From Ischnura elegans (lineage: Eukaryota; Arthropoda; Insecta; Odonata; Coenagrionidae), in the NCBI RefSeq assembly GCF_921293095.1, contig NC_060248.1, forward strand, positions 15,580,744 to 15,644,743: 64,000 nt of DNA, in the 5' to 3' direction. The position numbers were made by a program, and so were the translations under genes. The first letter of the stretch is position 1. Every line of letters starts with the position of its first letter. Shown here in pieces: positions 18,801-30,640 of this stretch. The notes beneath the pieces were generated by a model, which was given only the letters and a program-made list of their open reading frames with translations, did not search any database and was not told where the DNA came from.

Positions 18801-20700
18801 TTGTATTGTTGTTGTTGTTGTTTTTGTTGTTGTTTTTTGTTTAGTTGTGTTGTTGTAGTTTATGTTATTCGTGTTGTTGTTGTTGTTGTTGCTACTATTG
18901 TTTTTGTTGTTGTTGTTGTTATTGGGTTTTTTGTTGTTGTTGTCGTTGAAAATGTTGTCGTTGAAAATGTTGTCGTTGAAAATGTTGTCGTTGAAAATGT
19001 GGTCGTTGAACATGTTGTCGTTTAAAATGTTGTCGTTTAAAATGTTGTCGTTGAAAATGTTGTGGTTGAAAATGTTGTCGTTGAAAATGTTGTCGTTGAA
19101 AATGTTGTCGTTGAAAATGTTGTCGTTGAAAATGTTGTCGTTGAAAATGTTGTCGTTGAAAATGTTGTCGTTGAAAATGTTGTCGTTGAAAATGTTGTTG
19201 TTGAAAATGTCGTTGTTGAAAATGTTGTTGGTGAAAATGTTGTTGTTGAAAATGTTGTTGTTGAAAATGTTGTCGTTGTTGTTGTTGTATTGTTGTTGTT
19301 GTTGTTTTTTTTGTTGTTTTTTGTTTAGTTGTGTTGTTGTAGTTTATGTTATTCGTGTTCTTGTAGTTGTTGTTGTTGCTAGTGTTGTTTTTGTTGTTGT
19401 TGTTTTTGGGTTTTTTGTTGTTGTTGTCGTTGAAAATGTTGTCGTTGAAAATGTTGTCGTTGAAAATGTTGTCGTTGAAAATGTGGTCGTTGAACATGTT
19501 GTCGTTTAAAATGTTGTCGTCGAAAATGTTGTCGTTGACAATGTTGCGTCGAACATGTTGTCGTTGAAAACGTTGTGGTTGAATATTTTGATGTTGAAAA
19601 TGTTGTTCTTGAAAATGTTGTCGTTGAAAATGTTGTCGTTGAAAATGTTGTCGTTGAAAATGTTGTCGTTGAAAATGTTGTCATTGAAAATGTTGTCGTT
19701 GAAAATATTGTCGTTGAAAATTTTGTCGTTGAAAATGTTGTCGTTGAACATGTTGTCGTTTAAAATTTTGTCGTTGAAAATGTTGTCGTTGAACATGTTG
19801 TCGTTTAAAATGTTGTCGTCGAAAATGTTGTCGTCGAAAATGTTGTCGTCGAACATGTTGTCGATGAAAATGTTGTGGTTGAATATGTTGTCGTTGAAGA
19901 TGTCGTTGAAAATGTTGTCGTTGAAAATGTTGTCGTTGAAAAATTTGTCGATGAAAATGTTTTCGTTGAAAATGTTGTCGTTAAAAATATTGTCGATTAA
20001 AATGTTGTCGTTGAAAATGTTGTTGTTGAAAATGTTAACGTTGAAAATGTCGTTGAAAATGTTGTCGTTGAAAATGTTGTCGTTGAAAATGTTGTCGTTG
20101 AAATAGTTGTCGTTGAAAATGTTGTCGTTGATAATGTTGTCGTTGAAAATGTTGTCGTTGAAAATGTTGTCGTTGAAAATATTGTCGTTGAAAATGTTGT
20201 CGTGGAAAATATTGTCGTTGAAAGTGTTGTCGCTATAAATGTGGTCGTCTAAAATGTTGTCGTCGAAAATGTTGTTGTCGAAAATGTTGTCGTTGAAAAT
20301 GTTGTCGTAGAAAATGTTGTCGTTGAAAATGTTGTCGCTGAAAATGTTGTCGTAGAAAATGTTGTCGTTGAAAATGTTGTCGTTGAAAATGTTGTCGTTG
20401 AAAATGTTGTCGGTGAAAATGTTGTCGTTGAAAATGTTGTTGTTAAAAAGGTTGTTGTTGAAAATGTTGTTGGTGAAAATGTTGTTGTTGAAAATGTTGT
20501 TGTTGAAAATGTTGTTGCTGTTGTTGTTGTATTGTTGTTGTTGTTGTTTTTGTTGTTGTTTTTTGTTTAGTTGTGTTGTTGTAGTTTATGTTATTCGTGT
20601 TGTTGTTGTTGTTGTTGCTACTATTGTTTTTGTTGTTGTTGTTGTTGGGTTTTTTGTTGTTGTTGTCGTTGAAAATGTTGTCGTTGAAAATGTTGTCGTT
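15851..20700. repeat. 15-bp satellite array, type-B domain right of the retrotransposon
   Basis: It opens with the right half of the interrupted type-B spacer (15,851-15,973) and then satellite units. Further type-B spacers lie at 17,405-17,566, 18,789-18,942, 19,275-19,426 and 20,516-20,666. About 16,626-19,275 repeats 6,924-9,496, and 15,851-16,560 repeats 19,305-20,010 (offset about 3,454), so both flanks of the retrotransposon are joined uninterrupted at 19,275. The unit TGTTGCGTCGAACA occurs at about 16,090, 16,625, 17,682 and 19,544. Confidence 0.95.
19275..19426. repeat. Type-B spacer that is the paralogous empty site of the retrotransposon
   Basis: Left of the marker GTATTG this copy and its flank match 9,440-9,508. 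From T8 rightwards it matches 15,851-15,973 including the subtype markers TTCGTGTTCTTGTAG and GTTTTTGGG. The retrotransposon would therefore sit near the GTTGTATTG marker. The same subtype occurs at 20,999-21,149 and 25,975-26,126. Confidence 0.85.
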
Positions 20701-23700
20701 GAAAATGTTGTCGTTGAAAATGTGGTCGTTGAACATGTTGTCGTTTAAAATGTTGTCGTTTAAAATGTTGTCGTTGAAAATGTTGTGGTTGAAAATGTTG
20801 TCGTTGAAAATGTTGTCGTTGAAAATGTTGTCGTTGAAAATGTTGTCGTTGAAAATGTTGTCGTTGAAAATGTTGTCGTTGAAAATGTTGTCGTTGAAAA
20901 TGTTGTCGTTGAAAATGTTGTTGTTGAAAATGTTGTTGTTGAAAATGTTGTTGGTGAAAATGTTGTTGTTGAAAATGTTATTGTTGAAAATGTTGTCGTT
21001 GTTGTTGTTGTATTGTTGTTGTTGTTGTTTTTTTTGTTGTTTTTTGTTTAGTTGTGTTGTTGTAGTTTATGTTATTCGTGTTCTTGTAGTTGTTGTTGTT
21101 GCTAGTGTTGTTTTTGTTGTTGTTGTTTTTGGGTTTTTTGTTGTTGTTGTCGTTGAAAATGTTGTCGTTGAAAATGTTGTCGTTGAAAATGTGGTCGTTG
21201 AACATGTTGTCGTTTAAAATGTTGTCGTCGAATATGTTGTCGTTGACAATGTTGCGTCGAACATGTTGTCGTTGAAAACGTTGTGGTTGAATATTTTGAT
21301 GTTGAAAATGTTGTTCTTGAAAATGTTGTCGTTGAAAATGTTGTCGTTGAAAATGTTGTCGTTGAAAATGTTGTCGTTGAAAATGTTGTCATTGAAAATG
21401 TTGTCGTTGAAAATATTGTCGTTGAAAATTTTGTCGTTGAAAATGTTGTCGTTGAACATGTTGTCGTTTAAAATTTTGTCGTTGAAAATGTTGTCGTTGA
21501 ACATGTTGTCGTTTAAAATGTTGTCGTCGAAAATGTTGTCGTCGAAAATGTTGTCGTCGAACATGTTGTCGATGAAAATGTTGTGGTTGAATATGTTGTC
21601 GTTGAAGATGTCGTTGAAAATGTTGTCGTTGAAAATGTTGTCGTTGAAAAATTTGTCGATGAAAATGTTTTCGTTGAAAATGTTGTCGTTAAAAATATTG
21701 TCGATTAAAATGTTGTCGTTGAAAATGTTGTCGTTGAAAATGTTGTCGTTGAAAATGTTGTCGTTGAAAATATTGGCGTTGAAAATGTTGTCGTTTAAAA
21801 TATTGTCGTTGAAAATGTTGTCGTCGAAAATGTTGTCGTTGAAAATGTTATTGTTGAAAATTTTGTGGTTGAAAATGTTGTCGTTGAAAATGTTGTCGTT
21901 GAAAATGTTGTCGTTAAAAATGTGTTCGTTGAAATTGTTGTCGTTGAAAATGTTGTCATTGAAAATGTACTCGTTGAAAATGGTGACGTTGAAAATGCTG
22001 TCGTGGAAAATGTCGTCGTTGAAAATGTCGTCGTTGAAAATGTTGTCGTTGAAAATTATGTCGTTGAAAATGTTGTCGTTTAAAATTTTGTCGTTGAAAA
22101 TGTTATCGTTGAAAATGTTGTCGTTGAAAATGTTGTCGTTGAAAATGTTGTCGTGGAAAATGTGGTCGTTGAACATGTTGTCGTTTAAAATGTTGTCGTC
22201 GAAAATGTTGTCGTCGAAAATGTTGTCGTCGAACATGTTGTCAATGAAAATGTTGTGGTTGAATATGTTGCCGTTAAAAACGTTGTTCTAGAAAATGTTG
22301 TCGTTGAAAATGTTGTCGTTGAAAACGTTGTCGTTGAAAATGTTGTCGTTGAAAATATTGTCGTTGAAAATTTTGTCGTTGAAAATGTTGTCGTTGAACA
22401 TGTTGTCGTTTAAAATGTTGTCGTCGAAAATGTTGTCGTCGAAAATGTTGTCGTCGAACATGTTGTCGATGAAAATGTTGTCGTTTAAAATGTTGTCGTT
22501 GAAAATGTTATCGTTGAAAATGTTGTCGTTGAAAATATTGTCGTTGAAAATGTTGTCGTGGAAAATGTTGTCGTTGAAAATGTTGTCGTTATAAATGTGG
22601 TCGTCGAAAATGTTGTCGTCGAAAATGTTGTCGTCGAAAATGTTGTCGTTGAAAATGTTGTCGTACAAAATGTTGTCGTTGAAAATGTTGTCGTTGAGAA
22701 TGTTGTCGTTGAAAATGTTGTCGTTGAAAATGTTGTCGTTGAAAATGTTGTCGGTGAAAATGTTGTCGTTGAAAATGTTGTTGTTGAAAATGTTGTTGTT
22801 GAAAATGTTGTTGGTGAAAATGTTGTTGTTGAAAATGTTGTTGTTGAAAATGTTGTCGCTGTTGTTGTTGTATTGTTGTTGTTGTTTTTGTTGTTGTTTT
22901 TTGTTTAGTTGTGTTTTTGTAGTTTATGTTATTCGTGTTGTTGTTGTTGTTGTTGCTAGTGTTGTTTTTGTTGTTGTTGTTGTTGGGTTTTTTGTTGTTG
23001 TTGTCGTTGAAAATGTTGTCGTTGAAAATGTTGTCGTTGAAAATGTTGTCGTTGAAAATGTGGTCGTTGAACATGTTATCGTTTAAAATGTTGTCGTCGA
23101 AAATGTTGTCGTTGAAAATGTTGCGTCGAACATGTTGTCGTTGAAAACGTTGTGGTTGAATATTTTGCTGTTGAAAATGTTGTTCTTGAAAATGTTGTCG
23201 TTGAAAATGTTGTCGTTGAAAATGTTGTCGTTGAAAATGTTGTCGTTGAAAATGTTGTCGTTGAAAATGTTGTCGTTGAAAATATTGTCGTTGAAAATTT
23301 TGTCGTTGAAAATGTTGTCGTTGAAAATGTTGTCGTGGAAAATGTTGTCGTTGAAAATGTTGTCGTTGAAAATGTTGTCGTTGAAAATGTTGTCTTCGAA
23401 AATGTTGTCGTTGAAAATGTTGTCGTCGAAAATGTTGTCGTTGAAAATGTTGTCGTTGAAAATGTTGTCGTTGAAAATGTTGTCGTTGAAAATGTTTTGG
23501 TTGAAAATGTTGTCGTTAAAAATATTGTCGATTAAAATGTTGTCGTTGAAAATGTTGTCGTTGAAAATATTGGCGTTGAAAATGTTGTCGTTGAAAATTG
23601 TGTCGTTGAAAATGTTGTCGTCGAAAATGTAGTCGTCGAAAATGTTGTCGTTGAAAATGTTGTTGTTGTAAGCACTAAGCTTATAGGAAGGGCCAGGTTC

Positions 23701-25660
23701 GAAGAAGGCAGAATGAGATGACAAGTCTGGTTCCACACGTTTAATTCAGAGCCCAGTTACAAACTCCCCCTTCGAGATACCGCGTAAGACTCCCCGTGTC
23801 CATTCCCTCCAAGAGGCTTCCTTCCGTGTCGCGTCCGCCCCGTGACCCTCTCGGCGTCCTCCTATTGGCTGGAAGAGGCCGCAAGATCATGCACATCATA
23901 CGCCTTCCCACGCCAAGATACTGCAACGTGTTACGGCATAAAGTGTTGGAGGAATACGCGGAGACCAATTCCCACGCGAGAGCAAGTTGTTAATCGGAGT
24001 AGGGTGTCAGAGTCATGCACGAGGATGGATCCCACGCAAGAGGTTGCAACGTGTTATGAGTTTCAGATACTGGACCCATCACTCGAACGTGACTCTGCGA
24101 TTCTTCCATTACACCGAGAGCGGAACCGAGCTGGCACGAGACGGCGAGCGACACCCTTACATTGTTGAAAATGTTGTCGTTGAAAATGTTGTCGTTTAAA
24201 ATGTTGTCGTTGAAAATGTTGTCGGTGAAAATGTTGTCGTTGAAAATGTTGTTGTTGAAAATGTTGTTGTTGAAAATGTTGTTGGTGAAAATGTTGTTGT
24301 TGAAAATGTTGTTGTTGAAAATGTTGTTGTTGAAAATGTTGTAGTTGTTGTTGTTGTATTGTTGTTGTTGTTGTTTTTGATGTTGTTTTTTGTTTAGTTG
24401 TGTTGTTGTAGTTTATGTTATTCGTGTTGTTGTTGTTGTTGTTGTTGTTGCTAGTGTTGTTTTTGTTGTTGTTGTTGTTGGGTTTTTTTTGTTGTTGTCG
24501 TTGAAAATGTTGTCGTTGAAAATGTTGTCGTTGAAAATGTGGTCGTTGAACATGTTGTCGTTTAAAATGTTGTCGTCGAAAATGTTGTCGTTGAAAATGT
24601 TGCGTCGAACATGTTGTCGTTGAAAGCGTTGTGGTTGAATATTTTGCTGTTGAAAATGTTGTTCTTGAAAATGTTGTCGTTGAAAATGTTGTCGTTGAAA
24701 ATGTTGTCGTTGAAAATGTTGTCGTTGAAAATGTTGTCGTTGAAAATGTTGTCGTTGAAAATTTTGTCGTTGAAAATGTTGTCGTTGAACATGTTGTCGT
24801 TTAAAATGTTGTCGTCGAAAATGTTGTCGTCGAAAATGATGTCGTCGAACATGTTGTCGATGAAAATGTTGTGGTTGAATATGTTGCCGTTAAAAACGTT
24901 GTTCGAGAAAATGTTGTCGTTGAAAATGTCGTTATAAATGTTGTCGTTGAAAATGTTGTCGTTGAAAATGTTGTCGTTGAAAATGTTGTCGTTGAAAATG
25001 TTGTCGTCGAAAATGTTGTCGTTGAAAATGTTGTTGTTGAAAATGTTAACGTTGAAAATGTCGTTGAAAATGTTGTCGTTGAAAATGTTGTCGTTGAAAA
25101 TGTTGTCGTTGAAATAGTTGTCGTTGAAAATGTTGTCGTTTATAATGTTGTCGTTGAAAATGTTGTCGTTTAAAATGTTGTCGCCGAAAATGTTGTCGTC
25201 GAAAATGTTGTCGTCGAACATGTTGTCGAAGAAAATGTTGTGGTTGAATATGTTGCCGTTAAAAACGTTGTTCTAGAAAATGTTGTCGTTGAAAATGTTG
25301 TCGTTGAAAATGTCGTTGAAAATGTTGTCGTTGAAAATGTTGTCGTTGAAAATGTTGTCGTTGAAAATGATTTCGTTGAAAATGTTGTCGTTAAAAATAT
25401 TGTCGATTAAAATGTTATCGTTGAAAATGTTGTCGTTGAAAATGTTGTCGTTGAAAATGTTGTCGTTGAAAATATTGGCGTTGAAAATGTTGTCGTTGAA
25501 AATGTTGTCGTTGAATATGTTGTCGTTGAAAATGTTGTCGTTGAAAATTTTGTCGTTGAAAATGTTGTCGTTGAACATGTTGTCGTTTAAAATGTTGTCT
25601 TTGAAAATGTTGTCGTCGAAAATGTTGTCGTCGAACATGTTGTCGATGAAAATGTTGTGG
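20701..25660. repeat. ~5-kb satellite block, copy 1, carrying a solo LTR
   Basis: This block and 25,661-30,640 match in register with offsets of 4,962, 4,977 and 4,992 bp; the 15-bp steps are single-unit indels. Type-B spacers lie at 20,999-21,149, 22,858-23,003 and 24,340-24,497. The right junction is near 25,660, where the copies diverge after GTCGATGAAAATGTTGTGG. It contains the solo LTR at 23,667-24,161, so the LTR inserted before the block doubled. Confidence 0.92.
23667..24161 (-). mobile_element. Solo LTR, copy 1 (495 bp)
   Basis: An island of mixed-sequence DNA inside the satellite. It starts TGTAAG and ends CTTACA, a 6-bp terminal inverted repeat with the TG...CA ends of long terminal repeats. 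TTGT flanks both sides (23,663-23,666 and 24,162-24,165). Removing the element and one TTGT restores an exact 15-bp unit TGTTGTTGTTGAAAA, which supports a 4-bp target duplication. No retroviral ORF is present. On the minus strand a CCAAT box (near 23,866) lies upstream of ATTAAA (23,745-23,740), so minus orientation is likely. Imperfect internal repeats share TGCAACGTGTTA (around 23,931 and 24,053). A 4-bp duplication is compatible with Ty3/Gypsy-type integrases; the family is not identified. Confidence 0.85.
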
Positions 25661-28600
25661 TTGAAAATGTTGTCGTTGAAAATGTGGTCGTTGAACATGT
25701 TGTCGTTTAAAATGTTGTCGTTTAAAATGTTGTCGTTGAAAATGTTGTGGTTGAAAATGTTGTCGTTGAAAATGTTGTCGTTGAAAATGTTGTCGTTGAA
25801 AATGTTGTCGTTGAAAATGTTGTCGTTGAAAATGTTGTCGTTGAAAATGTTGTCGTTGAAAATGTTGTCGTTGAAAATGTTGTCGTTGAAAATGTTGTTG
25901 TTGAAAATGTTGTTGTTGAAAATGTTGTTGGTGAAAATGTTGTTGTTGAAAATGTTGTTGTTGAAAATGTTGTCGTTGTTGTTGTTGTATTGTTGTTGTT
26001 GTTGTTTTTTTTGTTGTTTTTTGTTTAGTTGTGTTGTTGTAGTTTATGTTATTCGTGTTCTTGTAGTTGTTGTTGTTGCTAGTGTTGTTTTTGTTGTTGT
26101 TGTTTTTGGGTTTTTTGTTGTTGTTGTCGTTGAAAATGTTGTCGTTGAAAATGTTGTCGTTGAAAATGTGGTCGTTGAACATGTTGTCGTTTAAAATGTT
26201 GTCGTCGAAAATGTTGTCGTTGACAATGTTGCGTCGAACATGTTGTCGTTGAAAACGTTGTGGTTGAATATTTTGATGTTGAAAATGTTGTTCTTGAAAA
26301 TGTTGTCGTTGAAAATGTTGTCGTTGAAAATGTTGTCGTTGAAAATGTTGTCGTTGAAAATGTTGTCATTGAAAATGTTGTCGTTGAAAATATTGTCGTT
26401 GAAAATTTTGTCGTTGAAAATGTTGTCGTTGAACATGTTGTCGTTTAAAATTTTGTCGTTGAAAATGTTGTCGTTGAACATGTTGTCGTTTAAAATGTTG
26501 TCGTCGAAAATGTTGTCGTCGAAAATGTTGTCGTCGAACATGTTGTCGATGAAAATGTTGTGGTTGAATATGTTGTCGTTGAAGATGTTGTTGAAAATGT
26601 TGTCGTTGAAAATGTTGTCGTTGAAAAATTTGTCGATGAAAATGTTTTCGTTGAAAATGTTGTCGTTAAAAATATTGTCGATTAAAATGTTGTCGTTGAA
26701 AATGTTGTCGTTGAAAATGTTGTCGATGAAAATGTTGTCGTTGAAAATATTGGCGTTGAAAATGTTGTCGTTTAAAATATTGTCGTTGAAAATGTTGTCG
26801 TCGAAAATGTTGTCGTTGAAAATGTTATTGTTGAAAATTTTGTGGTTGAAAATGTTGTCGTTGAAAATGTTGTCGTTGAAAATGTTGTCGTTAAAAATGT
26901 GTTCGTTGAAATTGTTGTCGTTGAAAATGTTGTCATTGAAAATGTACTCGTTGAAAATGGTGACGTTGAAAATGCTGTCGTGGAAAATGTCGTCGTTGAA
27001 AATGTCGTCGTTGAAAATGTTGTCGTTGAAAATTATGTCGTTGAAAATGTTGTCGTTTAAAATTTTGTCGTTGAAAATGTTATCGTTGAAAATGTTGTCG
27101 TTGAAAATGTTGTCGTTGAAAATGTTGTCGTGGAAAATGTGGTCGTTGAACATGTTGTCGTTTAAAATGTTGTCGTCGAAAATGTTGTCGTCGAAAATGT
27201 TGTCGTCGAACATGTTGTCAATGAAAATGTTGTGGTTGAATATGTTGCCGTTAAAAACGTTGTTCTAGAAAATGTTGTCGTTGAAAATGTTGTCGTTTAA
27301 AACGTTGTCGTTGAAAATGTTGTCGTTGAAAATATTGTCGTTGAAAATTTTGTCGTTGAAAATGTTGTCGTTGAACATGTTGTCGTTTAAAATGTTGTCG
27401 TCGAAAATGTTGTCGTCGAAAATGTTGTCGTCGAACATGTTGTCGATGAAAATGTTGTCGTTTAAAATGTTGTCGTTGAAAATGTTATCGTTGAAAATGT
27501 TGTCGTTGAAAATATTGTCGTTGAAAATGTTGTCGTGGAAAATATTGTCGTTGAAAATGTTGTCGTTATAAATGTGGTCGTCGAAAATGTTGTCGTCGAA
27601 AATGTTGTCGTCGAAAATGTTGTCGTTGAAAATGTTGTCGTACAAAATGTTGTCGTTGAAAATGTTGTCGTTGAAAATGTTGTCGTTGAAAATGTTGTCG
27701 TTGAAAATGTTGTCGTTGAAAATGTTGTCGGTGAAAATGTTGTCGTTGAAAATGTTGTTGTTGAAAATGTTGTTGTTGAAAATGTTGTTGGTGAAAATGT
27801 TGTTGTTGAAAATGTTGTTGTTGAAAATGTTGTCGCTGTTGTTGTTGTATTGTTGTTGTTGTTTTTGTTGTTGTTTTTTGTTTAGTTGTGTTTTTGTAGT
27901 TTATGTTATTCGTGTTGTTGTTGTTGTTGTTGCTAGTGTTGTTTTTGTTGTTGTTGTTGTTGGGTTTTTTGTTGTTGTTGTCGTTGAAAATGTTGTCGTT
28001 GAAAATGTTGTCGTTGAAAATGTTGTCGTTGAAAATGTGGTCGTTGAACATGTTATCGTTTAAAATGTTGTCGTCGAAAATGTTGTCGTTGAAAATGTTG
28101 CGTCGAACATGTTGTCGTTGAAAACGTTGTGGTTGAATATTTTGCTGTTGAAAATGTTGTTCTTGAAAATGTTGTCGTTGAAAATGTTGTCGTTGAAAAT
28201 GTTGTCGTTGAAAATGTTGTCGTTGAAAATGTTGTCGTTGAAAATGTTGTCGTTGAAAATATTGTCGTTGAAAATTTTGTCGTTGAAAATGTTGTCGTTG
28301 AAAATGTTGTCGTGGAAAATGTTGTCGTTGAAAATGTTGTCGTTGAAAATGTTGTCGTTGAAAATGTTGTCTTCGAAAATGTTGTCGTTGAAAATGTTGT
28401 CGTCGAAAATGTTGTCGTTGAAAATGTTGTCGTTGAAAATGTTGTCGTTGAAAATGTTGTCGTTGAAAATGTTGTCGTTGAAAATGTTTTGGTTGAAAAT
28501 GTTGTCGTTAAAAATATTGTCGATTAAAATGTTGTCGTTGAAAATGTTGTCGTTGAAAATATTGGCGTTGAAAATGTTGTCGTTGAAAATTGTGTCGTTG

Positions 28601-30640
28601 AAAATGTTGTCGTCGAAAATGTAGTCGTCGAAAATGTTGTCGTTGAAAATGTTGTTGTTGTAAGCACTAAGCTTATAGGAAGGGCCAGGTTCGAAGAAGG
28701 CAGAATGAGATGACAAGTCTGGTTCCACACGTTTAATTCAGAGCCCAGTTACAAACTCCCCCTTCGAGATACCGCGTAAGACTCCCCGTGTCCATTCCCT
28801 CCAAGAGGCTTCCTTCCGTGTCGCGTCCGCCCCGTGACCCTCTCGGCGTCCTCCTATTGGCTGGAAGAGGCCGCAAGATCATGCACATCATACGCCTTCC
28901 CACGCCAAGATACTGCAACGTGTTACGGCATAAAGTGTTGGAGGAATACGCGGAGACCAATTCCCACGCGAGAGCAAGTTGTTAATCGGAGTAGGGTGTC
29001 AGAGTCATGCACGAGGATGGATCCCACGCAAGAGGTTGCAACGTGTTATGAGTTTCAGATACTGGACCCATCACTCGAACGTGACTCTGCGATTCTTCCA
29101 TTACACCGAGAGCGGAACCGAGCTGGCACGAGACGGCGAGCGACACCCTTACATTGTTGAAAATGTTGTCGTTGAAAATGTTGTCGTTTAAAATGTTGTC
29201 GTTGAAAATGTTGTCGGTGAAAATGTTGTCGTTGAAAATGTTGTTGTTGAAAATGTTGTTGTTGAAAATGTTGTTGGTGAAAATGTTGTTGTTGAAAATG
29301 TTGTTGTTGAAAATGTTGTTGTTGAAAATGTTGTAGTTGTTGTTGTTGTATTGTTGTTGTTGTTGTTTTTGATGTTGTTTTTTGTTTAGTTGTGTTGTTG
29401 TAGTTTATGTTATTCGTGTTGTTGTTGTTGTTGTTGTTGTTGCTAGTGTTGTTTTTGTTGTTGTTGTTGTTGGGTTTTTTTTGTTGTTGTCGTTGAAAAT
29501 GTTGTCGTTGAAAATGTTGTCGTTGAAAATGTGGTCGTTGAACATGTTGTCGTTTAAAATGTTGTCGTCGAAAATGTTGTCGTTGAAAATGTTGCGTCGA
29601 ACATGTTGTCGTTGAAAGCGTTGTGGTTGAATATTTTGCTGTTGAAAATGTTGTTCTTGAAAATGTTGTCGTTGAAAATGTTGTCGTTGAAAATGTTGTC
29701 GTTGAAAATGTTGTCGTTGAAAATGTTGTCGTTGAAAATGTTGTCGTTGAAAATTTTGTCGTTGAAAATGTTGTCGTTGAACATGTTGTCGTTTAAAATG
29801 TTGTCGTCGAAAATGTTGTCGTCGAAAATGATATCGTCGTACATGTTGTCGATGAAAATGTTGTGGTTGAATATGTTGCCGTTAAAAACGTTGTTCGAGA
29901 AAATGTTGTCGTTGAAAATGTCGTTATAAATGTTGTCGTTGAAAATGTTGTCGTTGAAAATGTTGTCGTTGAAAATGTTGTCGTTGAAAATGTTGTCGTC
30001 GAAAATGTTGTCGTTGAAAATGTTGTTGTTGAAAATGTTAACGTTGAAAATGTCGTTGAAAATGTTGTCGTTGAAAATGTTGTCGTTGAAAATGTTGTCG
30101 TTGAAATAGTTGTCGTTGAAAATGTTGTCGTTGATAATGTTGTCGTTGAAAATGTTGTCGTTTAAAATGTTGTCGTCGAAAATGTTGTCGTCGAAAATGT
30201 TGTCGTCGAACATGTTGTCGAAGAAAATGTTGTGGTTGAATATGTTGCCGTTAAAAACGTTGTTCTAGAAAATGTTGTCGTTGAAAATGTTGTCGTTGAA
30301 AATGTCGTTGAAAATGTTGTCGTTGAAAATGTTGTCGTTGAAAATGTTGTCGTTGAAAATGATTTCGTTGAAAATGTTGTCGTTAAAAATATTGTCGATT
30401 AAAATGTTATCGTTGAAAATGTTGTCGTTGAAAATGTTGTCGTTGAAAATGTTGTCGTTGAAAATATTGGCGTTGAAAATGTTGTCGTTGAAAATGTTGT
30501 CGTTGAAAATGTTGTCGTTGAAAATGTTGTCGTTGAAAATTTTGTCGTTGAAAATGTTGTCGTTGAACATGTTGTCGTTTAAAATGTTGTCTTTGAAAAT
30601 GTTGTCGTCGAAAATGTTGTCGTCGAACATGTTGTCGATG
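25661..30640. repeat. ~5-kb satellite block, copy 2, carrying the duplicated solo LTR
   Basis: Tandem copy of 20,701-25,660. Type-B spacers lie at 25,975-26,126, 27,835-27,980 and 29,332-29,489, in matching positions. Differences from copy 1 are scattered single bases (for example GTCGTC to GTCATC-type changes and GGAAAATATTG at 27,540 for GGAAAATGTTG at 22,560) plus one- or two-unit indels. The duplication is recent. Confidence 0.92.
28659..29153 (-). mobile_element. Solo LTR, copy 2 (495 bp)
   Basis: Same 495-bp TGTAAG...CTTACA element, apparently identical to 23,667-24,161 and exactly 4,992 bp downstream, with the same TTGT flanks and the same neighbouring satellite variants. Shared flanks show it arose by block duplication, not by a second integration. 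Confidence 0.85.

Noticed and set aside
23741..24168. Small open frames (65-108 codons) in the solo LTRs
   Set aside because: They overlap one another in different frames, carry no domain, and the region has the ends and flanking duplication of an LTR.
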